A stretch of DNA of 64,000 nucleotides from Bubalus kerabau (GCF_029407905.1 NC_073643.1:31772001-31836000), one strand, 5' to 3'. Shown: positions 11,345-22,995, counted from the stretch's first letter. Notes: generated from the sequence alone by a model not told the origin. Translations and numbers: made by a program.

Positions 11345-11480
11345 ATGTAGTCTCAATTGTGTCTGACTCTTTGCCAGGCTCCTCTGTCCATGGGGTTTCC
11401 CAGACAAGAATACTGGTGTGGGTTGCCACTTCCTACTCCAGGGGATGTCTCCTGTATTGGCAGGTGGATATTAACTGAAG
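11345..11480 (-). mobile_element. Bov-tA-like SINE, antisense, internally deleted
   Basis: Minus-strand Bov-tA blocks are visible: 'gtgtctgactctttgccagg', 'ctcctctgtccatggggttt', 'gggttgccacttcctactcc' and 'tctcctgtattggcaggtgg'. Several spacer segments of the consensus are missing. A 17-bp A-run follows at 11494-11510. Confidence 0.85.
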
Positions 11481-11510
11481 ACTTCGATTCATTAAAAAAA
11501 AAAAAAAAAA

Positions 11511-12245
11511 GACCTTTACATTTACTTGAAAGGTGTTTTACATACCTTCTCAGCCCATGGTATTAATATATAAAAATTATTCTATAGAATTAAAGAGTTG
11601 GGTAAGGGAATGGATTTAAAAGTGCTTGTAGAGTGTACATACCTTTGGAACACATCTTGACCAATTAAGAATTGTGAAATATCGACACAATGTTGTATCT
11701 TTATTTCATATTATGAAAACCAAAAGTTTGTTTGTAGCAGTTGAGTTCTCACTGGCTGCTGTTAAAGTGTTTTTGAAAACTGGTATGGTAACCTTAACTT
11801 CTGGTACATTCTAAACTCCTCTGGCTGTTAAGACAAGTAGAATGTATCTCCAGGGTCCTATGCTTTGATTGAAATTGTTTAGATATGACTCATTTTTGTT
11901 TCCTCCAAGGGTGAAGAATGTACATTTCAGAACATCTCACTCTCTCCCCCCAAAATTTATGCTTAGAAAACATCGCAAAGTTATTGCTAGGAACGTGGTT
12001 GGAGTGGCCAGTGTAAACTTAGTTGTTGCTTAAGGCACTTTCTGTTCTCTTTCTGGGTGGAAGAGAAGGGCGGGGCAGGTGGGGAGCTGGGAGAAGTAGC
12101 TTCCCCTTACTTTTCCTGCCAAAGTCAGTTTAAAAAAAAGGTGCCGCACCTTTTTTTTCCCCCCTTTTTCATCCTCCCAGCACAGTGGGATATGAATTGG
12201 GAGGAGATTTTGGCACCAATGAGAGTTTTAATAAGAAGTTATTTT
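11511..12245. other. Unique sequence, no gene seen
   Basis: AT-rich sequence, then a purine-rich patch at 12050-12110 and a short hairpin-like 'ggtgccgcacc' inside A- and T-runs at 12133-12165. No repeat family or coding region is recognised. Confidence 0.5.
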
Positions 12246-12254
12246 TGTAGATGT

Positions 12255-12378
12255 GCTTTTTTTTTTTTTTTACCACACTGTGTGGCAGTCAGGATCTTAG
12301 TTCCTGGATCAAGGATGGAATTTGTGCCTCCTGAAGTGGAAATGTGGAGTCCTAACCACTGGACTGCCAGACAATTCC
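12255..12378 (-). mobile_element. CHR-2-type tRNA SINE fragment, antisense
   Basis: A T-run (antisense A-tail) is followed by 'ggatcttagttcctgg', 'tcctgaagtggaaatgtgga' and 'cctaaccactggactgccag', the reverse complement of the artiodactyl CHR-2 tRNA-derived SINE. A perfect 9-bp duplication, tgtagatgt, flanks it at 12246-12254 and 12379-12387. Confidence 0.88.
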
Positions 12379-12387
12379 TGTAGATGT

Positions 12388-13095
12388 CCTTTTGGAGTTC
12401 CTCCCCTAAAAACTCAGGCCCTTTAAAAATCATTCAGTTAGGACCTGTCTTGCTGCAACACCAGCTGGTATAAAGAAGAATGTGAGATGCCAGGCATCCA
12501 GTGAGTGGATTTGGTTGCAGAACCATCCACTTGGTGTTTGTGCGTCTGCATTAATAGTTTCTCTACTGTGCAGGTGGGGAGTTGGGGAGGAAATTTTACA
12601 GGATAGGGAAAAAGAAAAACTCTGCCTATAAATTCTATGAAATCCTGCAGGACTTGAGACTTCATAAAAGTAAAGAAATAGAAGACAAGGTAGATTTGAG
12701 CACGTGGAAATCACATAAATGACCATCTCTGGGTATAGTGTTCTGAAATGCCCAAGCATACAAAGCATGGAGTCGGGCTGTAAATTTCACGTGTCCTCCA
12801 TTAACCTGCATAATCAGGTAGTCATAGAAAATGCTGTGTGTAGGGGAGGCATCTGTCCTCCTCCTCACACATCCATTACCAGTGAAGCCCTTTCCGTGTG
12901 GGGTCCAACTTGTTGACCCATCCTGATACTTATGGCTTGGGATTATTACCTTTACCTCTTCAGAACTGGTAAATCATTTTTCTGCTAAATGACTGTACTG
13001 GAGATAACCCCTGCAGTTAGGACAGCAAAAGAAAATGGATTGTCCTGAGGACATTGTGTGTAATTTATTCCCCTGTTTTTCCCTAACAAGACAGT
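12388..13095. other. Unique sequence, no gene seen
   Basis: Overlapping open frames occur on both strands between 12430 and 12920, but none resembles a known protein and no splice signals bracket them. No repeat is recognised. Confidence 0.45.
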
Positions 13096-13250
13096 GTCTT
13101 CTCCCTCTTTTGTCCTTCCTTCCTTTTTCGCTTTTCTTTCTTTCTTCTTTTCCTTTGTTCATTCCTCTTTAGATTTTTTTCCTTTGCCCTTCCTTCCCTC
13201 CCTCTCTCCCTCCCTCCCTCTCTCCTATTTGTCTTCTCTTTTTCCTTTTG
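13096..13250 (+). repeat. Polypyrimidine tract
   Basis: About 155 bp consist almost entirely of C and T on the plus strand, made of TTCC, CCCT and CTTT motifs with only isolated purines. The centre is (CCCTCCCTCTCT)-like at about 13196-13226. Such homopurine-homopyrimidine DNA can form triplex structures. Confidence 0.85.
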
Positions 13251-13894
13251 ATTGTCCCCTCACTCTTTCTGACCAAGTTGTTCCTCAAGCAGAGCACCCC
13301 TGTTCACACTGGGGTGGACTGGAAATGTGTTGCTCTAAGCGCTTTTCCTGTTGAGGGTTCCAGTGTCTTCCCCTTGGCACACTAACGGTCCACAACTGTA
13401 GCTGAGTGGCTGGCGAGGCAGCTGCCTGGGGCAGTGGAGAAGCAGCAGGCCCTTCCCAGGTGACCTTGGTAAGTGATCTCTCTGTAAATCCCACCTCATC
13501 AGAGTTCAAGAAATGAATCCTAAGCCTCAATTTGAACTGCTGTCTCCTGCTTTGCCTGAGCGTTGCTTTGAGCCCTGGGCTGGGAAGAAATTCTGTTTAT
13601 ATATGTGTGTCCCTCCACAGAGGTGGAAATAGTGGTGCCAAAGAAGAAGGGTTTTACTCACGCCTGAACTCAAGAGTTAAACATAAGGAAGTGAAGGACA
13701 AGTTTCAGTGGTGCCGTGTAAATTGCACTGTAGGAAAATCTTGATGAAAAAGTTACAATCTGTTTTTGTGTGTTTGCTGGGGGGTGGGTCCAGTTTGGGG
13801 ACAATTACAAAAGTCAGCTAAGTTATTAGCTCTGCTCTTTTTCCTTCTCCTTTCCTGCATGGTGGGCTTTTCTTGAGTGTTTGATCCACCTTAC
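13251..13894. other. Unique sequence, no gene seen
   Basis: Moderately GC-rich. A donor-like site (TTG/GTAAGT) occurs near 13469 but no matching acceptor and frame are convincing. No repeat is recognised. Confidence 0.45.
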
Positions 13895-14115
13895 ACACAT
13901 CCTGGAGTCACTTGGCCCTGGGTTCAAATCCCAGTCCTGCTAACGTACTACAGCAGCTTTTAGCTGAGTTGCTTCGTCTTACTTTTCCCGTTGTAAAACT
14001 GGAGTAATTGACACACCTGCTTTGTTTGGTGGTCCTGAGAGTGGAGTGAGGTAATGTTTAGAAAGGGCTCCTCATAGTGTGTACAGTGTGTAATAGTAAG
14101 TACTGCTCTCATGAG
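13895..14115 (+). mobile_element. MIR SINE, nearly complete
   Basis: 'cctgggttcaaatcccagtc' (tRNA-derived B box region), 'gctgagttgcttcgtcttac', 'aaaactggagtaattgacac' and 'tgtgtaatagtaagtactgc' follow the MIR consensus in order. Confidence 0.85.
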
Positions 14116-16214
14116 AAATTACCGCCTAACAACCTCTGGTCTGTCCGTTCCCTTTCAGATAGGGAGTTTGATGAAGTTTTTCAGAGGGCAGAAGAGACTT
14201 GGGCAAGATAATATCCACATGTGTCCTTTCTTTTAGTCTTAGAGGTACTTTCAATCTAAATGTGAAGAGAATATTCTTTCAGCTAGTATGTCCATGAAGT
14301 ATTGATGCATAATAACAGGCTCTAGTAAATTAAAGATGAAAACTGTAATTTGATTATTAAACTAAAAGCTGAAAGTCACTTCAGCCTACAGCTCAGATCA
14401 TTAGGCTGAGAGGGAGGAGGACTCATTTCCAACTTATGGAGTCTGATGTTGGGAGCTTTGGTTTTTGGTTTCCTTCATATCAGTCACAGAAAAAAACCTC
14501 CTGCATTCAAATCTAAGTTATGTCTTATAATTACACCTGGGGCAAAATCTCACCTTATATGGTATTCTCTTTTAAAACCAGGAATGTTTCTTAGCTCAAC
14601 CCTACTTGGTTACTCATTTCACAATCACCATTTGTTGGAGATACTTAGGACTGGAAGACTTTCTTAGAAAACAGCTTATAAAGAGAACTGTCTCATCTGT
14701 CTTTTGCACCTCAGCCTCCCACCTTCAGATCAAAATTTTCTTTTTAAATGCTGTAAAATTACCCATTCCTTTTTCTTAGGAGTAAGCTATCATAGATACT
14801 ACACATGCTTTTGTAGGTCTCCTTACCCTCTTCCTCTTTTTTTCTTAATCAGGTGGTCAACCCCCATATAATTTTGTTTGTCCAATAAGTGTTGTCCAAT
14901 AAGTGTTTCTTCAAATTGTACCCTTTCCATAAATCAGGGTAAATGAGTCTGAGTCACTAACTTCAAATTAATCTGTGACCTCTGTGTTCCCTGACAATAT
15001 TGGAATGGAATGCCAGCGGTCCACATACTTCGATATTGTGAATAATTTTTGAGGACGTTAGAAGGTCAAACATTATTTATGATTTCTCTGGGTTTGCTTG
15101 ATGGCAATCACAGCTCTGTAGAAGTCAATCAAGTCTCTTGATAATTCTGTTTAGGCAGTATATAATTAGGTGTTTAAAATTAGTTAGTGTCTGTTTTGCT
15201 ATGCGTTTCACGTTCTCTTCGGGAAAGCATGTTTACCAGATGACTTTGGGGACATCTTTTACTTCAGCTTTTGCTTTTCCCTTGAGCAGAGAGTTTGAAA
15301 GTTAGGGAATTCTTTCTACTTGTATTACCTGTTCGTCAGCAATTTACTAGAGTTGTTTTTATTTAACACTGAACAAGTGCCGGGAGGTGTAAGCACAAAC
15401 ATGTTTTTATAAAGAGAACAAAAAAGAAACCACAACTGTGCCTACATTGTTGGGGATCTGCATTTTTAGGTGTGTGATAATTTTTTAAAAAAGCTACACA
15501 CAAAGTCCTTTTGCTTTTTCCCCTGGCATCTCAATGTCCTGAAAACACCATGATCTTTCTCTTTGAATGACCCACACTTTGTATCATTTTGGCAGAAGTG
15601 CCATCGACAAATTAAGAAAAGCTGGGACATTGAGCCAGTGAGGAAGGCAAGCTATAATTTGAAAGGAGTTTATTTGAAATCAAAGTGTAGGCAGTGCAGG
15701 ATGAACTTGTTTAAAAGTCAGGATAATTTTTGAGTTTTAAACGGTAAGCTTCCCCTGGCATGCTATGATGGATTCTTTGTCAAAGGATGGACCTCACATA
15801 TACAACAGTGTATTTTTTTCCCCCCTGTTGTGTTTCCGCCCCCGTTGCACGGATTGTCCTCTCATTGGAAAAAAAACAAACAAAAAATAACTTAATTATA
15901 CTGTGGTAAGGACTTTTTCTCCGTAACCTCAAAGAAAAGGAGCAGAGTGACCTGGAAAGTGGTTACTCTCCACCACTTTCCTATTATTCAGGCATGGCAA
16001 TTGATGGGGTTGGACTTGAAGCCAGGTCTGTATAGAGCTTGAGCTTTTGTGCTTTGTTGACGGCTTTGAGCATAATATGTGCTTTTGAGTGAGCTCATCT
16101 CGTTGAATCTCCAGCTTGGATGTGGACATTAAGGGTCTACGCTGGTTAAGGATATAATGATGAGGGTCCATCAGCTTGGGAGGAAATCATCAGAACAGGA
16201 TTCTTTCTGATCTG
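14116..16214. other. Unique sequence, no gene seen
   Basis: Mostly AT-rich sequence without recognisable repeat or coding content. A perfect 14-bp tandem duplication, tgtccaataagtgt twice, lies at 14879-14906. Confidence 0.5.
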
Positions 16215-16340
16215 CTGGATGAGAGTGAGCTTCTAGAAGGCAACGACTGTCTTAATTTTCAACCAGCTGGTCTTCCTCGTGATCCTGGAGAGAATCATTA
16301 GCCATTGTTAATTTAATAAATCTTTGCTGTTGTAAAGTTG
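16215..16340 (+). mobile_element. L2/MIR3-like 3' end, diverged
   Basis: 'tagaaggcaacgactgtctt' followed at a distance by 'taatttaataaatctttg' resembles the L2-type 3' end ('gggcagggactgtctt ... caataaatgtttg'). Much of the middle is replaced. Confidence 0.4.
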
Positions 16341-17081
16341 TCTGGTATCATAAATTGCCTGTTCTGTTCCAATGGGCTGCCCTGGTGTGAAACTGGGATT
16401 GTTCACTGTGTAAATGTGCCCAAGGGCTGAAAGCCTGCCTTTGCTCTTGTCAGGCCCTGGCCCCTGTCGACATCAGCCTGGAGAAAGAGGTGCCTTTTAA
16501 AAAATTGACCATATTGATCTGCTCATCAGGCCTTGTAGGACTACCTCTCTCCAGAGGGAACTCTTGTGATCCACACAGATGCATGAGTAGGGTGGCTGAG
16601 ACATAGTGGACGAGGCAGGATACTACCATGGTGTCACATTCAGGGTTTTAAAATAAATATTGATTGAAATATAAGACTTGAAAATGATTCATTTGCATCT
16701 TTCTGCTTTGGATGGAATTCTCTTACTGTATTAATTTATCCTCAATTTTTATACCTCTATATGGCATGTCATTTGTATTTAGACTGTTAATAACTGCACA
16801 TTTTAGCAAGGGTCATTTGTATCTCTTGACCTAGTTTTCAAGATTTCCTTGGCAGAGAATGTCTACTTTGTCAGCTAAGGGACGGATTTGGGCCTAAATT
16901 CTGGATTCTTACTTTGTGTGCATTTTTATGGGTCCTGTTAGTGACCCAGAAGGAAAGGACTGGTCCTATAGTTAACTCATCATGTGTCATTATCACCCTA
17001 TATTCAGTACTTGTGTTGACTGACATCAAATACTATCAGTTCTCTCATTGTTTAAAGTAATAGTTTCTTTTAGTACCTGAC
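16341..17081. other. Unique sequence, no gene seen
   Basis: No repeat family, RNA gene or coding region is recognised here. Confidence 0.5.
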
Positions 17082-17165
17082 TTTTTTTTTGTAATATTGA
17101 GGTATAGTTAATTTACAATGTTGTGTTAGTTTTGAATGTACAGCAGTGTGATTTAGTTATACATA

Positions 17166-17217
17166 TGTGTGTGTGTATACACACACACACACACACACAT
17201 TTGTTGTTGTTGTTGTT
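17166..17217 (+). repeat. Compound microsatellite (TG)n-(CA)n-(TTG)n
   Basis: A TG run at 17166-17177 is followed by a self-complementary CA run to 17199, then a TTG run to 17217 that belongs to the antisense tail of the adjacent SINE. Confidence 0.9.
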
Positions 17218-17322
17218 TAGTCAGTAAGTCATATCCAACTCTTGTGACCCCATGGACCGTAGCCCACTAGGCTCCTCTGTCCATAGGATTTTCCAGGCAA
17301 TAATACTGGAGTGGGTTGCCAT
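17201..17322 (-). mobile_element. Bov-tA/Bov-A SINE fragment, antisense
   Basis: After a TTG-rich tail come 'ttagtcagtaagtcatatcc', 'gaccccatggaccgtagcc' and 'aatactggagtgggttgcc'. It ends before the tRNA-derived head, so it is 5'-truncated in its own sense. It sits within the antisense L1. Confidence 0.9.
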
Positions 17323-17653
17323 TTATATATTTATATTCCTTTTCAGATTCTGGCCAATTATAGGTTATTCCAAGATATTGAATATAGTTCCCTGTGCTAT
17401 ACAGTAGGTCTTTGTTTATCTGTTTATCAGTGGTGTGTATCTGTTAATCCCAGACTTCTCATTTATCTCTTCCCCTCTCATCCCTTTTGGTAATGATAAG
17501 TTTGTTTTTTACTTATCATTTTTTCCCGAGATTGCATGTATAATTGATGTCATATATTTGTCTTTGTCTGACTTAATATCATCTCTGGGTCCATTCATGT
17601 TGCTGTAAATGGCGTTATTTCATTCTTTTTTATAGCTAAATAATATTTCATTT

Positions 17654-17695
17654 TGTGTGTGTGTGTATGTGTGTGTGTGTATATATATATATATG
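17654..17695 (+). repeat. Microsatellite (TG)n(TA)n within L1
   Basis: TG repeats with one interruption are followed by TA repeats. This position of antisense L1 3' regions commonly carries a dinucleotide repeat in mammals. Confidence 0.9.
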
Positions 17696-17720
17696 TATAA
17701 AATCCCATATTCTTTTTTTA

Positions 17721-19080
17721 AAGTAAATCATTTTACATTGAAAAGAAGCTGCATTTATTATTGTAATGAGAAGATCATCACTTGCCATAAGTAGAAGGTG
17801 CTGATAGAAATAGAAGGGCCTCAGCAGGATGAAGTGGTTGGAGATGGAAGGAGGATGATTGGTGACACCCTCATGTTCCCATCATTTTGTGAAGTGAGAC
17901 TTTGTTCCGCTTATATGCCAGGACTTTCAAAAGTGATGGTATGTGAGAATCATGTGGAAGTTTTATAGTAATATGATTTCCTAGGACCACAGAATAAGGA
18001 TCTGAAATCTTTAATGTTTTTAAAATTTTCTCTGTCACTGGAAGGTTTTTTTTTCCCCTTGCATTAACAAAAGTTAGGATTTTTCTTAAATAGGTTGCCC
18101 CTGTTTCATACTGGTCGATATTTTCCATTGCTGTTTCTAGCCATGGCAGGATAAGGTGTTTCATTGAACACTGATGTTTCTTTTTATTCCTAAAGCTATT
18201 TTTTTCCGCCCCAGTTTTGGCGAAATTATGTATCACTTGTGATAATTCATTTTAAAAATTCCTGAGCTGTGTGGCGTACTTTCATGAAAATTCATTTAGA
18301 TAAAATTAGATATTATTGTTTAATGAGGTGGCATTTCAATTTAGACCTTGCATCAGGCATATACCAAGAGTTTTTTATGGAAGAGTTAGGTTCATTTGAG
18401 TAATAAAGGCTGAATCATGGGGGCTTTAATTCTTAATCGCTGTGAGGATTGTTATCCGTGGGATGTGAGCTGTCTTAGTGGTATTCAATCAAGTGTCCAC
18501 TTAGCCATGACTGGAAGTAATTGCTCCCAAGTGGGCCGCACGGTGACCTGTTAATACTCGCTCTGACCCTGTGACCTTGTCTGCCCCATTGTTTAGGATT
18601 TTATAGCAGGCGAGTCTGCATTTCTGTGGGGTCAAGTAGATATCTCGAGGTCAAACATTTTCTGATTACTGCCTCGTCCACACTGTAAGTCAGCCAGAAG
18701 CTGTTGGCGTTGCTAATAGTCATTGCTTTGTAGCGGGACATGAACAGTTTGAAAATTGTCTTCCTAGTCTGCATGTAAACAGTTTAATATTTTACGGAAA
18801 GAAGTTCATCTTGTAAATTAGGTATGAATAATACATTTGTAATTACTCCTTGTGTCTTTAAACACTTGTGTCTTAATTGGCTTGCCTTTTTTTTTTTTTT
18901 TTAAATGTATTTGCATTTGCTAGCAAGTTAAAATTAACTCTTGTTAGAGACCCAGTGAAGTTACGACAGTGCACACCAGGCCTTCTCTGGTCCAGTCAAG
19001 ACTTAAAACTTGAGGGAGTTTTTCATGCACCTGTGAGGCCATTCATTCTGTTTTCGAACCATTTGTTTTTGTTTGAACTT
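17721..19080. other. Unique sequence, no gene seen
   Basis: Contains a T-run near 18888-18902. A minus-strand open frame at 17871-18236 (121 codons) has no recognisable domain and no supporting signals. No repeat family is recognised. Confidence 0.5.
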
Positions 19081-19350
19081 CTGCTGCCGCTAAGTCGCTT
19101 CAGTCGTGTCCGACTCTGTGCGACCCCATAGACGGCAGCCCACCAGGCTCCCCCGTCCCTGGGATTCTCCAGGCAAGAACACTGGAGTGGGTTGCCATTT
19201 CCTTCTCCAATGCATCAAAGTGAAAAGTGAAAGTGAAGTCGCTCTGTCGTGTCCGACTTCTAGCGACCCCATGGACTGCAACCTGCCAGGCTCCTCCGTC
19301 CGTGGGATTTTCCAGGCTAGAGTACTGGAGTGGGTTGCCATTGCCATCCT
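19081..19350 (-). mobile_element. Bov-A2 SINE, antisense
   Basis: It starts 'ctgctgccgctaagtcgctt', carries two Bov-A monomers joined by 'aaagtgaaaagtgaaagtg', and ends at 'gccattgcc'. A possible diverged duplication (ttgaactt and ttgaaatt) flanks it. Confidence 0.95.
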
Positions 19351-19897
19351 CACTTGAAATTGCTTTGTGTTTTTTTTCCCTTTGTTGTTTTATGACACAA
19401 TGTTATTTTGTGCTGCTATTTGTTGATTGGCAACATAATTAAATTTTTCCCAAAAGTTACATGACACTTCTTCTATGTCTATGATGAGTTAAGGAATCTA
19501 AGCTACCAGTCTCTCAGTTTTGTGGGTGATGCTTGCTGTTGTGCCCGCCGTCCAGATTGGCAGAATCTTTAGGGGTGAGAGAAGGAGTTAAGCTTGAAAG
19601 GTGATCTGGTCCAACTTGACTCACAGTTCAGTCACATCTGAGTCATTTCAGGGCCTGCTATTAGTGTTATCTTTACCTTATTTCTTTAGCTTGATGTTGA
19701 ACCATTCATGTTGTAGAATTTCTACAAATGTTTATGTGGAAAAGTATAACCAGGAAAAACAGAGGAAAACATACAGTCAGAAAAGTTGGCTGGTCGTGAA
19801 TTTAGAATGTCACCTAATGTGACTCTGGATATCACCTCAAAATAAAATACTCATCTTAAGAAGGATTAAGTGATACTTCCTATTGTATTGAATGTAT
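19351..19897. other. Unique sequence, no gene seen
   Basis: AT-rich spacer between two SINEs. Nothing recognisable. Confidence 0.5.
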
Positions 19898-20220
19898 GAA
19901 AGTGACAGTGAAGTCACTCAGTTGTGTCCGACTCTTTGGGACCCCATGGACTGTAGTCTATCAGGCTCCTCCGTCCATGGGATTTTCCAGGCAATAGTTC
20001 TTGCCTGGAGAATCCCATGGACGGGAAGCCTGGTGGGCTGCCGTCTATGGGGTCACACAGAGTTGGACACGACTGAAGCGACTTAGCAGCAGCAGCAGCA
20101 GTACTGGAGTAGCTTGCCATTTCCTTCTCCAGGGTATCTTCCCGACCCAGGGATTGAGCCCGGATCTCGCTCATTGTAGACAGATGCTTTACCGTCTGAG
20201 CCACCAGGGAAGTTCCAGTG
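19898..20220 (-). mobile_element. Bov-tA SINE, antisense, carrying an inserted Bov-A2 piece
   Basis: Minus-strand Bov-tA runs from 'gaagtcactcagttgtgtcc' to 'ctgagccaccagggaag'. It is flanked by a perfect 8-bp duplication, gaatgtat, at 19890-19897 and 20221-20228. The element is split at 19998-20101 by about 104 bp in the opposite orientation; both halves lie at the expected consensus positions on either side. Confidence 0.93.
19998..20101 (+). mobile_element. Bov-A2 3' fragment inside antisense Bov-tA
   Basis: The second monomer of Bov-A2, from 'ttcttgcctggag' through 'ctgccgtctatggggtcac' to the (CAG)n tail near 20101. The left junction forms an 8-bp inverted repeat, CCAGGCAA and TTGCCTGG, with the surrounding antisense SINE. 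Confidence 0.88.
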
Positions 20221-20228
20221 GAATGTAT

Positions 20229-22019
20229 AACTGAAAGTGATTTCTTAGCATTGTGGCTGCTGCTTATTAATCTCAAGTTAAAATATTTGCCTATAGCTTG
20301 GGTTAAGAGAGCAGTCTTATATTGCAAAAAAATTTCAGGACTATTGTTTCTCTTAGATGTATATAAATTGGTTCTCTCTGCGTTGCAGCTGTCTGTGCTA
20401 TTGTGTTTAAACTTTCTTTTTGGGCCAGTTTGTGAATTAAAGACATTGTCGTTAAACACCAGATGAAAAGGATGGCTCCTTTGTCCAAAAAATGTGTACC
20501 CTCCTTGGCTTAATATGAAAACATTTATTTTGCTAGTTTAGAAAAGGTTAGTAAAATAAATCCCAAAGATACATGTACAGAGGACTGGGTGAATATACTG
20601 AGAAGCAGTTCCCGAAACTCTGTGCTGAAGTACACTGGGCTGCAGACTTTCAGGGGCTGCTGAAGGGAGACACAGGGGAATGCAGCATCATGGAACACTG
20701 TGCAGACCCCTTGGTTATTTCCAGTTTCATTGTTAGATTGTATTATGTTCCCTTTGATAGTATGTATTTTTGCATAGCCGAGTTTTTGACACTTGACATG
20801 ATAAGGAGCAGTGAACCATTCAAAAAACCCACATGGAACAGAAAACGATGGTGGCAGCGTCCAATCTGATTTCAAGGTTTGAGGAACTGTGCAGTGTGCA
20901 GTGGGTGCGTGTATCCCATTAGTAAGTATCGTATTGTTTAAGAATGAAATAAAAATACTTTTCCTTTTGATTTTTTCCCCAAAATAGGTACTAAGTTGTT
21001 AGGTCTAATAATAATTTCTTGGACCTAACTACTTAATAAATGGAGCTGTTAGGTGTTTCCTTGCCCTGGGTTGGGGAGGTGGGGAGAAGAGGAATACCAT
21101 GAAAAAACTTCCTAAACACTAAGTGCCATTAAGTCAGAACATATGAGAACTCTGGCATTGACACAAGAAATATATCTGTCTTAAAAATGAAAAAGTAGAT
21201 GTGGTAGGCAGTTTGGAAAATGTAAATTAGCTAAACAGAGAAAATAAAAACTGGCCTTGATTTGCTGCCTAGAGATATACACTCAATTATTTTGGTGAAA
21301 AATTTTTTTTCTTGGCTTGCAAGTATCAGAACCCAGAACCAGTTAATTTAAGATAAAAGAACATTTATTTGAGTGATAAAAAGGTATCCCATGCAACCCA
21401 AATGCACAAATGGTTGAGAACTAAGATCTAGAATGCTTGTCCACTATAGTTCCTCTAGTCCTATATTTTTTTTCCTGCAAAAATTATTTTATATTTTTAA
21501 ATGAAACTTGGTTTTGGCAGGAAGTAGAATCCACTTTGGAACAATCTCCTAAGTTCCTCTCTCACACCTACTCAATTTGAAGTGCCCAGATTTCAGCTAT
21601 TTTGGGTCTCTCCTCCCTATTCCCCACACCACTCCAGCCGGGTATTGGATTAGTAGAAATACCTGTGGTAGATGCACTTTGTCTCCTTCACTGTCCACTG
21701 GCTCTGGTCTTAATCACTCAAGGTAGAGAATGAAGGATGCTAGTCTTTCTCCTTGTTACGTCCCTTCCGTACCTGGCGGGAAAAAGGAAGGGGTGTGGTC
21801 AACGGTGGAATCATCCCAAAGTGGGCTGCATAAGTAAGCGTAGCTCTTGGTGTGGTGTGGTGGCCATTCTGATGTCCCTGCTCAAAGGATCACTCTTCGC
21901 CCGGCATTCCCGCTTTCCTTTCTCCTTCACAGTGGAACAGTGGAAATGTATTATCTCAGAGTCCTGCAGGCCCGAAGGGTGAGATGAAGGTGTTGGTTTA
22001 GTTGGTTCCTTCTGAGGAC
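20229..22019. other. Unique sequence, no gene seen
   Basis: Open frames at 20525-20875 (minus) and 20573-20869 (plus) overlap each other and resemble no known protein. The rest is AT-rich. No RNA gene is recognised. Confidence 0.5.
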
Positions 22020-22187
22020 TGTGACTCTGCAGGAGACCTGGGTTTGATCCCTGGTTTGGGAAGATCCTCTGGAGAAGGAAATAGCACCCCACTCCAGTAC
22101 TCTTGCCTGGAAAATCCCATGGACGGAGGAGCCTGGTAGGCTACAGTCCATGGGGTTGCATAGAGTCGGACACGACTGAGCGACTTC
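22020..22187 (+). mobile_element. Bov-tA SINE, 5'-truncated
   Basis: From 'ctgcaggagacctgggttt' through 'gaagatcctctggagaagg' and 'agagtcggacacgactgagc'. The first part of the tRNA-derived head is missing or rearranged. Confidence 0.93.
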
Positions 22188-22254
22188 TCTCTCTGTTGTG
22201 GCTTCTGGTGGTTTGTTGGCAGTGATTGCCATTAGTTGGCTTGTAGAAGCATCA

Positions 22255-22440
22255 CCTGGTGTCCTCCTCCATCTTCACGTGGTGCTCTTACTATGTGTGT
22301 GTGTGTGCTCACATGTCCTCTTCTTAAAAGGGCACCCATCCTATTGGATTAGGAACCCCCTCCACTCTAGTATGACCTCATGTTGGCTAATTACATCTGC
22401 AGTGACCCTGCTGCCATGTAAGGTCACATTCTGAGCCACC
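22255..22440 (-). mobile_element. MaLR (MLT1-like) LTR fragment, antisense
   Basis: 'cacccatcctattggattag', 'ctaattacatctgcagtga' and 'aaggtcacattctgag' match the reverse complement of the same LTR type seen at 34806-35160. It is an old solo-LTR remnant with no internal region. Confidence 0.5.
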
Positions 22441-22839
22441 TTCTCTTTCTGCATAACTCATATAGTTGAATATAGGAAAATTAAATATGCAAGCACTGTG
22501 ACCCTTCAGAATATTTTGGAGAAGAATGCAAAACCCACGGGAATTTGAAAGGAAAACCATGCCAGCATCTCTCTTGCTTTATGGAAGGCCTCATCCTGCA
22601 TGCCACCATCGTATCCTCCCTTTGTGCAAATGTCAGATAGGAACATGTACAGTGGATGAGCCCGAGTCATGGGTCATATTTTTTTCTTTCCATATGACAT
22701 CAATGCACAGCATTTTGATGAATTTATACCAGGACATGGAATGATTGACAGGGGGTGGTGCTAGCCCAGAAGGATTCTGGGCCATGATAGCCATCTTGCT
22801 ACTGCCACCTGCTATCTTTAAGACTCTGTATATAACCTG
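22441..22839. other. Unique sequence, no gene seen
   Basis: No repeat or coding region is recognised between the LTR remnant and the next MIR. Confidence 0.45.
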
Positions 22840-22995
22840 TATTTAACCTTGACAACCAATCTGGGCCATGCCCAGTGCCTTTTCCATCTTGGGGATGAGG
22901 GTGCTGAGGATCAGGCCAGTCGTTTGCCTTGCTCAGGGTCATGTAGCAAATTTAGGATTGAAACTCAAGCTTTTCAGATCCAGAGTCTGTTTTCT
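22840..22995 (-). mobile_element. MIR SINE, antisense
   Basis: 'ccatcttggggatgagggtg', 'gcctTGCTCAGGGTCATGTA' and 'gattgaaactcaagctttt' are the antisense MIR central block followed by the antisense head. Confidence 0.7.

Larger units (their letters stand above)
17082..17720 (-). mobile_element. L1 3' end, antisense
   Basis: Minus-strand L1 3' UTR and ORF2 end. Landmarks are 'gaggtatagttaatttacaa', 'tgtacagcagtgtgattta', 'gatattgaatatagttccct' and 'gtgctatacagtaggtct'. A SINE interrupts it at 17201-17322 and two dinucleotide repeats have grown inside it. It ends near 17720. Confidence 0.9.

Noticed and set aside
17871..18236. 121-codon minus-strand frame
   Set aside because: Single-copy, no domain, no flanking splice or poly-A signals, and a length plausible by chance in 64 kb.
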